Part shown: one piece after another, positions 18,174 through 28,204 of the stretch
Position numbering within the stretch: position 1 is the first letter of the stretch
Layout: the number at the start of each line of letters is the position of its first letter
Origin: Gemmatimonadetes bacterium SCN 70-22
GTDB lineage: Bacteria > Gemmatimonadota > Gemmatimonadetes > Gemmatimonadales > Gemmatimonadaceae
DNA: 64,000 bases
Direction of reading: 5' to 3'
NCBI GenBank assembly: GCA_001724275.1
Contig: MEDZ01000008.1
Coordinates: 1 to 64,000, forward strand
Program-made: the position numbers and the translations under genes
Notes under the pieces: model-generated
Seen by the model: the letters and a program-made list of their open reading frames with translations, nothing else
Database searches by the model: none
Told to the model about the DNA's origin: nothing

Positions 18174-18931
18174 CCCTGCTGCAGCGAGGCCGCGAGCATC
18201 TCGAGGTCGAACCCTTCCTTGCGAACCCGCAGGTCGTAGTAGAGGACCGTCGTCAGCACGTAGATCAGCGGGTACACCAGCACCTGCAGCGCCGACTGGA
18301 CGATCATCGCTCCCACCGACAGCGAGGCCTCCGCTGCCGACGCGTCGGAGGTCCCGACCGTGAAGGCGCCGATCGCGATGCCGGGGATGATCAGGAGGAG
18401 GAGGATCGCCATGAGCGAGGCAAGGATCTTCCCCTTGTAGCCCCGCGACAGCGCCCAGCTGCGCGACATGGCCGACGTCGGCGCGCCCAGGTCCTCGAGG
18501 ACGAGCACCGCGGGGGTGATGAACAGTCCGGAGAGGAGGATCATTCCCGGCACGATGAGGAAGACGAGCCCCACCCCCGCGACCAGTGACACCAGGATCG
18601 AGGTCGCGATGAGGCGCCCGAGGAACGGCGTCGACCGGAGGATGGCCTCCTGCGTCGTTAGGCTCCCACCGAGGTACGTCTCGGCCACCAGGAACGTCGA
18701 GGCCGCCGTCCCCACCGCCCCGAAGACGATGGCAAGGCCGTAGCCAAGCATCGCGAGCGCCGGTTGCTGCACCATCCCGCCAGCCGAGGTGACGAAGACG
18801 CCGAGGGCGAGGGGGATCGCCTGCGTGACGGCCGAGATCACGAGCAGGGGGGCGAAGAGCCGGCGGTAGATCCCGAACGACGTATCGAGCACCTCGCCGA
18901 GGGACAGGGGGCGGAGGGTTGGGACGAGCAT
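18170..18931 (-). CDS. multi-pass membrane protein (GPDPase-membrane-domain-like)
   Basis: A 253-residue protein with about six hydrophobic helices. The opening RPLSLGEVLDTSFGIYRRLF and the GVGLVFLIVPGMILLSGLF and SWALSRGYKGKIL segments are typical of the glycerophosphodiester-phosphodiesterase membrane domain and related families. No catalytic domain is attached. It is the first gene of the minus-strand MoxR/DUF58 operon and divergent from the RDD/SpoIIM fusion, with a gap of about 185 bases that should hold both promoters. Function unknown. Confidence 0.72.
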   Translation of the reverse strand: MLVPTLRPLSLGEVLDTSFGIYRRLFAPLLVISAVTQAIPLALGVFVTSAGGMVQQPALAMLGYGLAIVFGAVGTAASTFLVAETYLGGSLTTQEAILRSTPFLGRLIATSILVSLVAGVGLVFLIVPGMILLSGLFITPAVLVLEDLGAPTSAMSRSWALSRGYKGKILASLMAILLLLIIPGIAIGAFTVGTSDASAAEASLSVGAMIVQSALQVLVYPLIYVLTTVLYYDLRVRKEGFDLEMLAASLQQG

Positions 18932-19115
18932 GCGATCTCTCCTCGGGAGCGGCCGTGGTGCGGGCGATGCCGAATTCTCGTGCGCGCGGAGCGTCTTTGG
19001 AAGCGTCTCGCCCCGCCGTATGTTGCTGCCCAGGGGCGGGGCGCGCGCGGGCGCCACACCCCTCCCCCGCCGGCGTGCGCCGGCGCCTTCCCGCTCCGCG
19101 CGAGGACCGAGTGGC

Positions 19116-20975
19116 ATGGGCGCACCCGCAGACTTCCGCCAGCACCTCGAGGTCGAGACGCCGGAACACGTCGTCATCGACTACGAAATCGCCGGGCTCG
19201 GGAGTCGCGCGCTGGCCGCCTGCCTCGATAGCGCCATCGTCGCGGCGCTCATGGCGGCGCTGGTGTACCTCGCCGCACGCGCGGGGCCGGCGCTCGGCGC
19301 CGCGATCTTTCCCGTGGTCGGACTCGCGCTGTTCGCCCTGCTGTGGGGGTATTTCGCCCTGTTCGAGGGGTTCCGCGACGGGCAGACGCCGGGAAAGCGC
19401 TGGTTGGGGATCCGGGTGATCCGCGACACGGGGCATCCGGTCACGCTGCGTGAGGCGGGGGCCCGCAACCTCCTTCGCATCGCCGACTTCCTCCCGCCGC
19501 CGTACTTGTTAGGCGCGCTCCTCGTCGCCTTCCATCCGCGGGGCAAGCGCCTGGGCGACCTGGTGGCCGGGACCGTCGTGGTGCGCGACGAGCCGCACGA
19601 AGCCCCGGCCGCCAGCGCCGGCGCGGAGGCGATCGACCTGCCTGCGGCGACGGCGGAGGGAGCTCCCCGGCTGAGCGACGAGGAGTTCCGCGTGCTGCGC
19701 GAGTTCGTGCAGCGCGCGCCGCAACTCCCCTCGGAGGTGCGCGCGCGGCTCGCCCGGCAGCTGACCGCGCGGCTCGCCGATCGATTCCCCACGCGCGACG
19801 CCGACCCCGTCGCCTTCCTCGCCGAGGCCTGGCGCGACGAGGGTACCCGGCGCCGCGGACGGTTCGCAGGCAGTGCCCTCGCCGCGCGGCGCCAGCCGGG
19901 ACGTCCGGTTTCGCATTCGGCAGCCCTGGAGCGGCTCGTCGCCCGAAAGCAGGCGCGGTGGGACGAGTTCGGCGCCCTGGCCGGGCGCGCCAGTCGTGGC
20001 GGGCTCGACGCGCTCTCCGCCGACGAGCTCCCCGACTTCGCCGCTCGCTATCGCGAGGTAGCGGCCGACCTCGCGCGCGCCCGGACCTACGGCGCCGAGC
20101 CGCGGCTGCGCGCGCGCCTCGAGCGGCTCGTTGCCGCCGGGCACAACCTCCTCTACCGGGACGAGCGCAAGACCTGGGCGCGTGTGGGGCGCTTCATCGC
20201 CGTCGACTGCCCGGCTGCCGTGGTCGCCCAGCGGCGGGTCGTGCTGCTCGCCGCGCTGGCCTTCATCCTGCCCGCGCTCGGCGCATATGCGACGCTACGG
20301 GAGCGCCCCGCGCTCGCCGAGGAGGTGCTTCCCGCCGTCCTCCTCGAGCGGGCCGAGGAGGGCCGCCGCGAGCTGCAAAGCGGGCGTGGATACGCCCAGA
20401 CGGCGGGCGCGCAGCGGGCGACCGTCGCGTCGTTCATCATCACGAACAACCTCGGCGTCGCCTTCGCCTGCTTCGCCGGGGGGATCGCGCTCGGAGTCGG
20501 CTCGCTCCTCTCCCTCGCCTTCAATGGCCTCCTCATGGGGGCCGCGTCGGCGCACTTCCACAACGCTGGCCTCCTCGCCTACCTGTGGACCTTCGTGGCG
20601 GGACACGGCGTCCTGGAACTCTTCGCGATCTGGTGCGCCGGCGCGGCGGGATTCCTGCTCGGCGTCGCGATGGTCCGCCCCGGCCCGTACACGCGCCGTG
20701 ACGCGCTCGTCCTCAATGCGCGCACCAGCACGCAGCTCATCGGAGCGTCGATCGTCCTCTTGCTCGTGGCGGGAGCCATCGAGGGATTCCTCTCGACCAG
20801 CACGGCGCCGCTCCCCGTGAAGGTGGGGGCGAGCGTGGCCAGCGCCGTCCTGCTGGTGGCCTGGCTCGCCAACGGTGCACGGCTGGGCGGAGCCAGGCGG
20901 GCGGGTGTCACGCCGTCAGCCGGTGCGACGCGGCGCGCGGGGCCATCATCCGGGGGGAGCGCCGGCGCCGCCTGA
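19116..20975 (+). CDS. RDD - SpoIIM (DUF95) fusion membrane protein
   Basis: A 619-residue protein joining two families usually encoded as separate neighbouring genes. Residues 20-170 are an RDD domain ([16 protein letters not shown], then [14 protein letters not shown] and [17 protein letters not shown]). Residues of about 270-590 are a stage-II-sporulation-M-like DUF95 domain with several helices ([34 protein letters not shown]). A polar linker with [16 protein letters not shown] lies between. In many bacteria both families are encoded next to MoxR/DUF58 genes, which is the arrangement here in divergent orientation. The role is probably in an envelope or export complex; the organism need not sporulate. 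The last 30 bases overlap the end of the convergent ABC-F gene. Confidence 0.85.
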   Translation: MGAPADFRQHLEVETPEHVVIDYEIAGLGSRALAACLDSAIVAALMAALVYLAARAGPALGAAIFPVVGLALFALLWGYFALFEGFRDGQTPGKRWLGIRVIRDTGHPVTLREAGARNLLRIADFLPPPYLLGALLVAFHPRGKRLGDLVAGTVVVRDEPHEAPAASAGAEAIDLPAATAEGAPRLSDEEFRVLREFVQRAPQLPSEVRARLARQLTARLADRFPTRDADPVAFLAEAWRDEGTRRRGRFAGSALAARRQPGRPVSHSAALERLVARKQARWDEFGALAGRASRGGLDALSADELPDFAARYREVAADLARARTYGAEPRLRARLERLVAAGHNLLYRDERKTWARVGRFIAVDCPAAVVAQRRVVLLAALAFILPALGAYATLRERPALAEEVLPAVLLERAEEGRRELQSGRGYAQTAGAQRATVASFIITNNLGVAFACFAGGIALGVGSLLSLAFNGLLMGAASAHFHNAGLLAYLWTFVAGHGVLELFAIWCAGAAGFLLGVAMVRPGPYTRRDALVLNARTSTQLIGASIVLLLVAGAIEGFLSTSTAPLPVKVGASVASAVLLVAWLANGARLGGARRAGVTPSAGATRRAGPSSGGSAGAA

Positions 20976-22598
20976 CGCGTCGCGCCCCGGCAGCGCGATG
21001 CGCCGTTGGATCCCGATCGAGGCGAGGAACGCCTCGTCGTGCGACACCACGACCAGTGCGCCATCCCAGTCGCGCAGGGCACGCTCGACCGCCTCGGTCC
21101 CATCGAGGTCGAGGTGGTTCGTCGGCTCGTCCAGGAGGAGGAGCTGGGGGGGGCGGCTGGCATGGAGGAGCGCGGCCATCGCGCCGCGCATCGACTCGCC
21201 GCCGCTCAGGGTGGCGACCGGTCGCAGCGGGGCATCGCCGCGGAACAGGAAGGCGGCCAGTGCCTCGCGGGCGTGGGCGGCGCTCGCCCCGTCGTTGCGG
21301 GCCAGGAAGTTGTCGAGGAGCGACCCCGTGGGGACCGGCCAGTCGGCGTGCTGCTCCAGCCAGGCGATGTCGCCCGGGGCGATGCCGTGCGCCACCCGTC
21401 CCTCGTCAGGCGCAACGCGTCCGGCCAGCAGGCGGAGGAGCGTCGTCTTGCCGGCGCCGTTCGGGCCGGTGACCGCGAGGCGCTCGGGGCCGACGATCGT
21501 GAGCTCGATGTCACGAAGGAGCGGCCGGTCGTCGCCGGGCATCGCGATGCTCGCCCCTCGCACCTCGACTACCCGTCGGCGCGCGTGCAGCCCAGTGGGG
21601 GGAATGGTGAAGGTCGGGGTGGCCCGTGCCTCGACGCGCGCGCGCGCCTCCGCCAGGCGGCGGCGACTCTCCTCGAGGAGGCGCGTCTTCTCGGTGGCCA
21701 GGCGCGCCGAGGTTCCCTGGCTGCGCTCGCGCTTCGCATTGAGGACGAGCCTGGGCTGCGATCCGTCCGCGCGCGACTTCCTCCCACGCGCATCCTGGCG
21801 CGCCTTGCGCTCCATGCGTGCCTGGACGGCACCGGCGGTCCGACGAGCGGCGACGCGAGCCGCATCGAGCGCGTGCTCGGCGGCCGCCCGTTCCTCGTCG
21901 CGTCGCGCGCGATACGCATCGTACCCGCCCCCGTAGAGCCGTGCGCCGAGCGACGAGAGCTCCACGATCCGGTCCATCCCGGCCAGGAGGGCGCGGTCAT
22001 GGCTGACGACGACGAGTCCGCGGGGCCAGCGCGCGATCACGCCGCACAGCGCGGCGCGGGCATCCGCATCCAGGTGGTTGGAGGGCTCGTCGAGGAGGAG
22101 GAAGTCGGGGTCGCGGACCAGGAGGGCGGCCAGCGCGAGGCGCGTCCCCTCGCCCCCGCTCACACGGTCCAGCGAGCGTTCGAGCGGGAGCCCGCCGAGC
22201 CCCACCCGATCCAGCGCCTCGCACGCACGTTCGCGCAGCTCCCACCCGCCGCCGACGCGCTCCACGTCCGCAGCGTCTCCCGCGCCCGACAGGAGGCGGT
22301 CGAGGGCATCCAGCGCATCCGCGATGCCGAGGATCTCGGCGACCGTGGCGCCAGGCCGCGGCGTCACCGCCTGCGGGAGGTAGCCGATGGAGCCTCGCCT
22401 GACGAGCGTTCCGCTCGTTGGCTCGCGGATGCCGGCGAGGAGCTCGAGGAGGGTGCTCTTTCCGCTCCCGTTGGCGCCGACGATTCCGGTGCGCTCGGCC
22501 GCGATGCCGAGGCTCACCCCGTCGAGGAGGGGGCGGCCATCCGGCAGGTGACAGGAAAGACGATCAGCCGTGAGGCGGGGAGTAGGCGGGCGTGACAT
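20946..22598 (-). CDS. ABC-F family ATPase
   Basis: A 550-residue protein with two ABC ATPase domains and no membrane segment. The first has Walker [18 protein letters not shown], signature [15 protein letters not shown] and Walker [17 protein letters not shown]. The second has [30 protein letters not shown] and [16 protein letters not shown] basic linker of about 90 residues ([20 protein letters not shown] region) separates them, as in ABC-F proteins that act on the ribosome. It may protect ribosomes from antibiotics or act as a translation factor; the subfamily cannot be named. Its 3' end overlaps the RDD/SpoIIM gene tail-to-tail. Confidence 0.88.
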   Translation of the reverse strand: MSRPPTPRLTADRLSCHLPDGRPLLDGVSLGIAAERTGIVGANGSGKSTLLELLAGIREPTSGTLVRRGSIGYLPQAVTPRPGATVAEILGIADALDALDRLLSGAGDAADVERVGGGWELRERACEALDRVGLGGLPLERSLDRVSGGEGTRLALAALLVRDPDFLLLDEPSNHLDADARAALCGVIARWPRGLVVVSHDRALLAGMDRIVELSSLGARLYGGGYDAYRARRDEERAAAEHALDAARVAARRTAGAVQARMERKARQDARGRKSRADGSQPRLVLNAKRERSQGTSARLATEKTRLLEESRRRLAEARARVEARATPTFTIPPTGLHARRRVVEVRGASIAMPGDDRPLLRDIELTIVGPERLAVTGPNGAGKTTLLRLLAGRVAPDEGRVAHGIAPGDIAWLEQHADWPVPTGSLLDNFLARNDGASAAHAREALAAFLFRGDAPLRPVATLSGGESMRGAMAALLHASRPPQLLLLDEPTNHLDLDGTEAVERALRDWDGALVVVSHDEAFLASIGIQRRIALPGRDASGGAGAPPG

Positions 22599-22730
22599 GC
22601 ATTGCTCCTGGCGGGAGGGAAGTCGGACGAGGAATTGCCAGGAACAGCTTCACGAGTGCCTCACTGCAGGGGTGAATCGCGCGCGGGGCCTGCAGGCCCG
22701 CCTGCCGCACGAGCAAGGTAGCCCCCAAAC

Positions 22731-22765
22731 GCCGAAAGGCGAGTCCCGGCCCCCTGGCCGGAACC
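22731..22765 (-). terminator. possible terminator hairpins after the amidohydrolase gene
   Basis: Two small hairpins lie in the 222-base gap downstream of the minus-strand gene at 22821: CGCC-GAAA-GGCG and a GGCC/GGCC stem immediately beside it. In the gene's direction the second is followed by only three T residues, so the termination role is tentative. Confidence 0.35.
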
Positions 22766-22775
22766 CGCCTCGCGG

Positions 22776-22799
22776 CTTCGCGACTTCGCGACTTCGCGA
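22776..22799. repeat. 8-bp tandem repeat (CTTCGCGA)x3
   Basis: Three perfect copies of an octamer of different sequence but the same 8-bp period as the TCGTCTTC arrays, again just downstream of a minus-strand stop codon (22821). Confidence 0.8.
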
Positions 22800-22820
22800 C
22801 TCCCGTCTTCCCGTTCTCTC

Positions 22821-25800
22821 CTACTTCGCGATCCCCGCGTTGACCTGCGGCGTCGCGTACTCCCATGGCTGCTTCGGGAGCTTGCGCTGGCGGGGGTACA
22901 CCTCGTCGAGGGTACTGCCGTCGAAGAGGCGCCCGTTGACCATCACCATCGCGACGCTGTTGGTGTTGCGGATGTCGGCGAGCGGGTCACGGTCCAGGAC
23001 CACGAGGTCGGCGAGCTTCCCCGCCTCGAGCGAACCGACATCCTGTGCCAGGCCGATCGCCTCGGCGCCGACGATGGTCGCGGCGCGCAGGGCGTCGTGC
23101 TGCGAGAGTCCCCCGCTCTGCAGGAGCCAGATCTCCCAGTGCATCCCCAGGCCTTGCAGCTGGCCGTGCGACCCGACGCCGATCTTCCCGCCGGCCGCCA
23201 CGGTCTTGGCCACGTCCTGGGCGTGCTGCCACATCGCGTACTCTTCCTTCACCGCGAAGCCCGCGGGGCCGGGGGCGTTCCCCGCGCCACGGCGCCGGAC
23301 TTTCGTGTCGATGTCGACCGGGTGCGTGAAATGGCGCAGCTTCGTGTCGCCCAGCAGGTCCTCGGACTGGTAGAACCACCCCTCGCCGAACGGGCCGCCG
23401 TACTCCACGATCAGCGTCGGCGAGTTGTATGTCTGGGTCGCCTTGTACCACTCGAAGACGTCGTCGTACTTCGGGGTGATCGGGAGCGTATGCTCGATGC
23501 CGGGATAGCCGTCGATCCCGTGCGTGATGTTGAGCTTCTGGTCGAGCCCCCCCTCGGTCGTCGGCATGATCCCGAGCTCCTTCGCCGCCATGATGATCCA
23601 CTGCCGCTGCTGGCGGTTGCCGCTCATGTACATCTTGAGCGTCTTGGTGTCGTAGTACTTGGCGTACCGCGACAGGATCTGCCGGGCGTGGTCCAGGTCG
23701 CGCACCGGCTCGCTGGAGAAGACGCCCGGGCCGGTGGTGTAGACGCGCGGGCCGACCATCTCGCCCGTGGCCACGCGATCCCCATAGGTCATGAAGTCGG
23801 TGGTGGCCGTCTGCGGGTCGCGCGTCGTCGTCGTTCCGTAGGCCAGGGTGGCCAGGTACTGCCACGTCTGCGTGTTGTGGATCTGCGGGGTGAGCCACTG
23901 CGGGTGGTAGTGCGTGTCCACGAAGCCGGGAATGATCGTCTTCCCGGTCAGGTCGAAGACCTGCGCCCCGGCGGGGACGTCCACGCTCCCGCGCGCGCCG
24001 ATCGCCACGATGCGGTTGTCTCGCACCACGATGTCGGCGTTCTCGATGATCTCCTTCCCCTTCATCGTGATCGCCCGCGCGCCGCGGAAGACGGCGACGC
24101 CGCGCGGCGTGTCGCGCGTGGCCGCCACGGCAATGCGCATCTCCGCCGGCTTGTACCCCGGCTTTTCCTTCTTGGTCGTGTCGGCCTTGGCGATTGAGTC
24201 GGCGCGGGCAATGCTGTCCTTCTTCGTGCTGTCGGCGCGAAGGCGCGCCTTGGCCCTGCCGTCGGCCTTGAGCGAGTCGTCCACCACCTGCGCGCGATCG
24301 AGGTCGAACGTCCACACGGCGTTGCCTAACGCCCACATCACCTTGCGGCCGTCGCTGCTCCAGGCCGGGAACTCCCCGCCGATCTCGTTCAACTTCCGCA
24401 CCGGGACCGGCGCGGTGGCGGGGGCCGCCACCGAGACGGTCGGCGCCGTCGCCCCCACCTGCGGCACGGTCACGACGTAGAAGTCCATGCCGACCATCGC
24501 CAGCGCCCGGTCGCCCGTCGGCGCCATCAGGACGAGCCCGGCCGGCGGCGGCGCCGGCGGGTTGGGCTCCGCGTCGTCATCGCCCAGGTGCGAAGGCTGT
24601 GCGACGGCGGCGAGCGGACGCGATGCGCGCCCGCCGATCCACTGCTGGGCGACCTTCTGGTCCAGCCCCGCGTCGAGCGTCATCGGCGCCCCGCCGGGAT
24701 TCTGCATTGGCCCCGTCACCCGCAGGTGCGTCTTCATGTCCGTCCCATCCCAGCGGAACGAGACGAGCCCGTCGCGCCCCCCGTAGGCGAAGATGCGATC
24801 GGGATTCGACGTGAAGTGCGGGTTGCCCACTCCGCCGGTCGGCATGATGGCCGTCAGGGCTCCCCCGGTCGCCGGAACCCAGACGAAGTCGGCGGCCGCG
24901 GGGCCGAAGAACGCGGCTCCCGCCTCCTGCATCTCGCGGGCAGCGGCGCGCACCGCGACGATGCGGTCGCTCGCCGGCGACCAGGCCAGATCGCCGAACA
25001 GCGCCCCCGTCGCCAGCACCTGCGTGCTCCACCCCCGGCGCGCATCCCAGTTGCCGCGGACGATGCTGCCGCCCTGGCCATCGCTCCACGTCACCCACGC
25101 CAGCGACTTCGAGTCGGGCGACCAGACCGGCCCGAACTCCCCGACGTCGGCCTTGCTCGCGCGCTGTGGCGTCCCGCTCGGCAGCTCCATGACGTAGATC
25201 CGGTCGAGCGCCGAGAAGGCGAGCTTCTTCCCGTCCGGCGACGGAGCGATGTCGCGCACCTGGCGGGCCGTGAACGCGGTCGCCGTGTCGACACGCCACG
25301 AGAACTTCACCTCGGGCCCCATCTCCAGCTTCACCTCGGCCTCGAACGGGATCTTCACCGCCGGCGACCGGTCCACGGGGACCCGCCAGATCTCGCCGCC
25401 ATAAGACACGACGATGGCCCTGGAGTCCGGGGTGAACGAGTAGCCGGGGTAGGCGTCCATCGGGGCGCGCGACTCGGTCTCGTCACGCTGCACCGGATAG
25501 GCGAGCCACTCCTCCTGCTGCGTCTCGAGGTTGCGCAGGCGAATCCCCGTCCTGGTCTCGAAACGCGCGGCATAGGCGAGGTACTTCCCGTCGGGCGAGA
25601 GCGCCGGGCGGAAGGCGGAGCCGAAGCGTGTCGACATCTGCGACGTGCGCCCGGTCTCGCGGTCCCACACGTACAGCTGGTACTGGGGGCCTAACGCGTT
25701 GTACTGCCAGTCGCCCATGCGCGCGGCGAGCCACAGGTATCGTGGATCCTTCCCGAAGGCGGCGCCGATCATCTTGAGCGCCGGGGGCGGCGCGGGTTGC

Positions 25801-26339
25801 GACGTCAGCGCGACCCCGCTCCCTCCCTCCACGTTGTACATCCAGAGCTTGGCACCCCCGCCGAGTCCGCCCGCCTTCGACGCCACGACGTACTTCCCAT
25901 CGGGCATCCATTCCGGCGAGACGTAGAGGTTGTTGTTCCCCTTGGTCACCTGCGTCGTGTCCTTGCCGTCGAGCGACATGATCCAGACGTTGTCGCCACC
26001 GCTCCGGTCGGAGACGAAGACGACCTGCTTCCCATCGGGGGAGAAGCGCGGCTGGGCATCGTAGGCCATGCCGCTGGTGAGGCGCGTCGCCTTCCCCCCG
26101 GTGATCGGGAGGGTGTACAGGTCGCCGAGCAGGTCGAAGACGATCTGCTCCCCGTTGGGCGAGACGTCGAGGGAGATCCACGTTCCCTTCGTCGTGGTGA
26201 AGGTGTGCGTCCGCGCCGTCTTGAGCGGGAGGGTGGTGGCCGGCGGAGCGCCGGCCGCCGGCCCGCCCTGGGCGAGGGCGGCGGTGATGGGGATCGCCGC
26301 CAGGAGCGCGGCAACGGGCAGGACAAGGCGTCGCATCAT
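22821..26339 (-). CDS. exported PD40/TolB-like propeller fused to amidohydrolase
   Basis: A 1172-residue protein with a signal peptide (MMRRLVLPVAALLAAIPITA). Residues of about 50-650 are PD40/WD40-type propeller repeats (SPNGEQIVFDLLGDLYTLP, FSPDGKQVVFVSDRSGGDN, WSPDSKSLAWVTW). A charged linker with Lys/Asp repeats follows (KKDSIARADSIAKADTTKK). The C-terminal part is an amidohydrolase: FDLTGKTIIPGFVDTHYHP, whose HxH metal site is near residue 808, and VGSLEAGKLADLVVLDRDP at the end. It probably hydrolyses an amide, peptide or cyclic substrate outside the cytoplasm, with the propeller as a binding or gating module. Such fusions are common in Gemmatimonadota and other soil bacteria. The upstream gap contains nothing else I recognise. 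Confidence 0.85.
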   Translation of the reverse strand: MMRRLVLPVAALLAAIPITAALAQGGPAAGAPPATTLPLKTARTHTFTTTKGTWISLDVSPNGEQIVFDLLGDLYTLPITGGKATRLTSGMAYDAQPRFSPDGKQVVFVSDRSGGDNVWIMSLDGKDTTQVTKGNNNLYVSPEWMPDGKYVVASKAGGLGGGAKLWMYNVEGGSGVALTSQPAPPPALKMIGAAFGKDPRYLWLAARMGDWQYNALGPQYQLYVWDRETGRTSQMSTRFGSAFRPALSPDGKYLAYAARFETRTGIRLRNLETQQEEWLAYPVQRDETESRAPMDAYPGYSFTPDSRAIVVSYGGEIWRVPVDRSPAVKIPFEAEVKLEMGPEVKFSWRVDTATAFTARQVRDIAPSPDGKKLAFSALDRIYVMELPSGTPQRASKADVGEFGPVWSPDSKSLAWVTWSDGQGGSIVRGNWDARRGWSTQVLATGALFGDLAWSPASDRIVAVRAAAREMQEAGAAFFGPAAADFVWVPATGGALTAIMPTGGVGNPHFTSNPDRIFAYGGRDGLVSFRWDGTDMKTHLRVTGPMQNPGGAPMTLDAGLDQKVAQQWIGGRASRPLAAVAQPSHLGDDDAEPNPPAPPPAGLVLMAPTGDRALAMVGMDFYVVTVPQVGATAPTVSVAAPATAPVPVRKLNEIGGEFPAWSSDGRKVMWALGNAVWTFDLDRAQVVDDSLKADGRAKARLRADSTKKDSIARADSIAKADTTKKEKPGYKPAEMRIAVAATRDTPRGVAVFRGARAITMKGKEIIENADIVVRDNRIVAIGARGSVDVPAGAQVFDLTGKTIIPGFVDTHYHPQWLTPQIHNTQTWQYLATLAYGTTTTRDPQTATTDFMTYGDRVATGEMVGPRVYTTGPGVFSSEPVRDLDHARQILSRYAKYYDTKTLKMYMSGNRQQRQWIIMAAKELGIMPTTEGGLDQKLNITHGIDGYPGIEHTLPITPKYDDVFEWYKATQTYNSPTLIVEYGGPFGEGWFYQSEDLLGDTKLRHFTHPVDIDTKVRRRGAGNAPGPAGFAVKEEYAMWQHAQDVAKTVAAGGKIGVGSHGQLQGLGMHWEIWLLQSGGLSQHDALRAATIVGAEAIGLAQDVGSLEAGKLADLVVLDRDPLADIRNTNSVAMVMVNGRLFDGSTLDEVYPRQRKLPKQPWEYATPQVNAGIAK

Positions 26340-26537
26340 GGAATGGCCCCACGAAAGGTCATCGGGTCCGGGACGAGAGAGTCCCGGACACATCCCAGAA
26401 GCATACGGGCTTCCTCGCCCTTTGTGCCAGACGCCACCACCCGACGGCGCGGGAGCCGACGCGAGAAGCGCCCTTCCCGTGACGAGACGAGCCCTGATCC
26501 CGTCCGCCCCGTTCGCGGACACCTGCCCTGTCGTCTC

Positions 26538-26553
26538 TCGTCTTCTCGTCTTC
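26538..26553. repeat. 8-bp tandem repeat (TCGTCTTC)x2
   Basis: Two copies of the same octamer as at 3153 and 13993, seven bases before the stop codon of the outer-membrane barrel gene. Confidence 0.7.
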
Positions 26554-26560
26554 TGCCCCT

Positions 26561-28204
26561 CTAAAACCTCAGCGAGAGCGCCAAGTAGCTCTGCAGGTTC
26601 CGGGTCAGCGCACCGGTCTCGCGGTAGGTCGACACCATGAGGTACACCGACCGGGCGAGCCCCACGTCGGCGTCGAGCCCCCACCAGGTCGTGCGCGAGT
26701 CGGTGAGAGGGTTCCCCTGCGCGTCGGCGGTCCGGCTGTCGGTGCGCCGCCCGCCGTTGGCCTGGAGGCGCAGGGTGCCGAACGGGGTGAACTCGAGCGA
26801 GGCAGAGGTGAGGTCGCCCGAGGCCAGGACGCCCGTGTAGCGCGTGCTGCGCAGCTGGACCCCCAGCTGCAACGGCGTGAGTCGCGACAGGTGGACGGAG
26901 CCGGTGTACGAGTCGGCCGTCCCGGCGGCGCCACCGCGGCTCGTGCGCGCGTCGCCGCTGACCCGCAGGTGTCCCAGGAGGTACAGCGAGGCCCCGCCCC
27001 ACGCGCCCTGACGGAACGAGTCGTCGAAGGCGGTCTCGGGATCGAGGAAGTCGCGATACAGTCGGACGCTGCGCCGGTTGTCGTACCCGCCGTACACCGA
27101 GAACGCGTCGGTCGGCGACAGGCGGATCGTGGCGAAGGTCGAGGTCGGGGTGGCGCCCGACGATTCCACGCCGGCCTTCCATCCACGGTTGACGTCGATC
27201 TCCTGCGTGGCGTACAGCGAGACGTGGCGGTTGTTGAACATCCCCTGCAGGTAGCCGAACTCCCGGTCGATCTCCCCGCCGGCGTACGAGCCGATCGCCC
27301 CCGCCGTGAGCGCCCAGGGGGCGCCCTCGTTAGGCCCGTTGTGCCACTGGACGTACGCCCCGTGCTCCCGCACCTCGCCGGAATAGCCGAAGGTCCGCGG
27401 CTCGGGCTGGCTCCCTGAGAAGCCCCCCGCACTCCAGTGGCGCCGGTTGACGTCGAGCGCCGCGCCGTCGAACAATCCCACCGACGACAGCGCGGACGAG
27501 AACTGCCGCCCGATCGCCACGCGGACGCCGTCGTCCGCCGGGGTCCACAGGAGCGCCGTCTGGTACACCCGCGTGGAGTTGGTGAGGGCGGACCCCGACG
27601 GGCGCTGAAAGCTCTGGCGATAGGCGCGCACGTCGACCACGAGGCCGAGCGGCGTCCCGTTGAGCCGCTGCCCGTCGAGCCGGAGGTCGAAGGCGGGTTG
27701 GGTGAGGGTCGTCGTCGCCGTACCGCTCCCCTGCTCCATGGTCAGGTAGCGCACGCCCACGCGTCCGCGGATCGACCGCGCGGTGTGTCGCGCGCGGGAG
27801 CGTGCCGACGAGTCGGCGCTGGCGACCACTCGCGCCGGCGCCGGCCCGGCGTCACGCACCGGGGTGAAGCGCGCCGAGTCGCCCACCGCGACCGCCGCCG
27901 CCGACGAGGCGACGGTGCACGACGCACGCGACGAGGAGACGTACGCCACCACCAGCTCGGCGATGACCGTGCTCCCGCGCACCACCTGCAGCCGGCTCCC
28001 CTCGCGCAGCCCGGCTCGGGTCCCCGCATCAAGGTAGACGGAGGGGCCGCTGATGTAGGTCACGTGCGCCCAGGCCGTCGCCTGGGAGGGCGGGGCCAGG
28101 TCCGCAGGACGCGGCGAGACGGGCGCCACCTGGGCGCCCCCCGCGATGGGCGCACAGGTCAGCGCAAGCCCGAGCCACGCACGCGACACGCGCCGGGACG
28201 CCAT
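26561..28204 (-). CDS. outer-membrane beta-barrel protein of the multiheme operon
   Basis: A 547-residue exported protein with a signal peptide (MASRRVSRAWLGLALTCAPIAGGAQ). A small SH3-like module follows at residues 45-110 (YISGPSVYLDAGTRAGLREG). From about residue 150 the sequence is a series of alternating amphipathic strands (RGRVGVRYLTMEQG, GLVVDVRAYRQSF, SLYATQEIDV) and it ends in ...LALSLRF. The terminal phenylalanine is the usual sorting signal for outer-membrane barrels. It is the last gene of the cytochrome operon, with its start overlapping the 31-heme cytochrome stop by one base (TGATG). The likely role is the porin sheath of a porin-cytochrome electron conduit; this is inferred from context and barrel prediction, not from a recognised family. 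Confidence 0.72.
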   Translation of the reverse strand: MASRRVSRAWLGLALTCAPIAGGAQVAPVSPRPADLAPPSQATAWAHVTYISGPSVYLDAGTRAGLREGSRLQVVRGSTVIAELVVAYVSSSRASCTVASSAAAVAVGDSARFTPVRDAGPAPARVVASADSSARSRARHTARSIRGRVGVRYLTMEQGSGTATTTLTQPAFDLRLDGQRLNGTPLGLVVDVRAYRQSFQRPSGSALTNSTRVYQTALLWTPADDGVRVAIGRQFSSALSSVGLFDGAALDVNRRHWSAGGFSGSQPEPRTFGYSGEVREHGAYVQWHNGPNEGAPWALTAGAIGSYAGGEIDREFGYLQGMFNNRHVSLYATQEIDVNRGWKAGVESSGATPTSTFATIRLSPTDAFSVYGGYDNRRSVRLYRDFLDPETAFDDSFRQGAWGGASLYLLGHLRVSGDARTSRGGAAGTADSYTGSVHLSRLTPLQLGVQLRSTRYTGVLASGDLTSASLEFTPFGTLRLQANGGRRTDSRTADAQGNPLTDSRTTWWGLDADVGLARSVYLMVSTYRETGALTRNLQSYLALSLRF

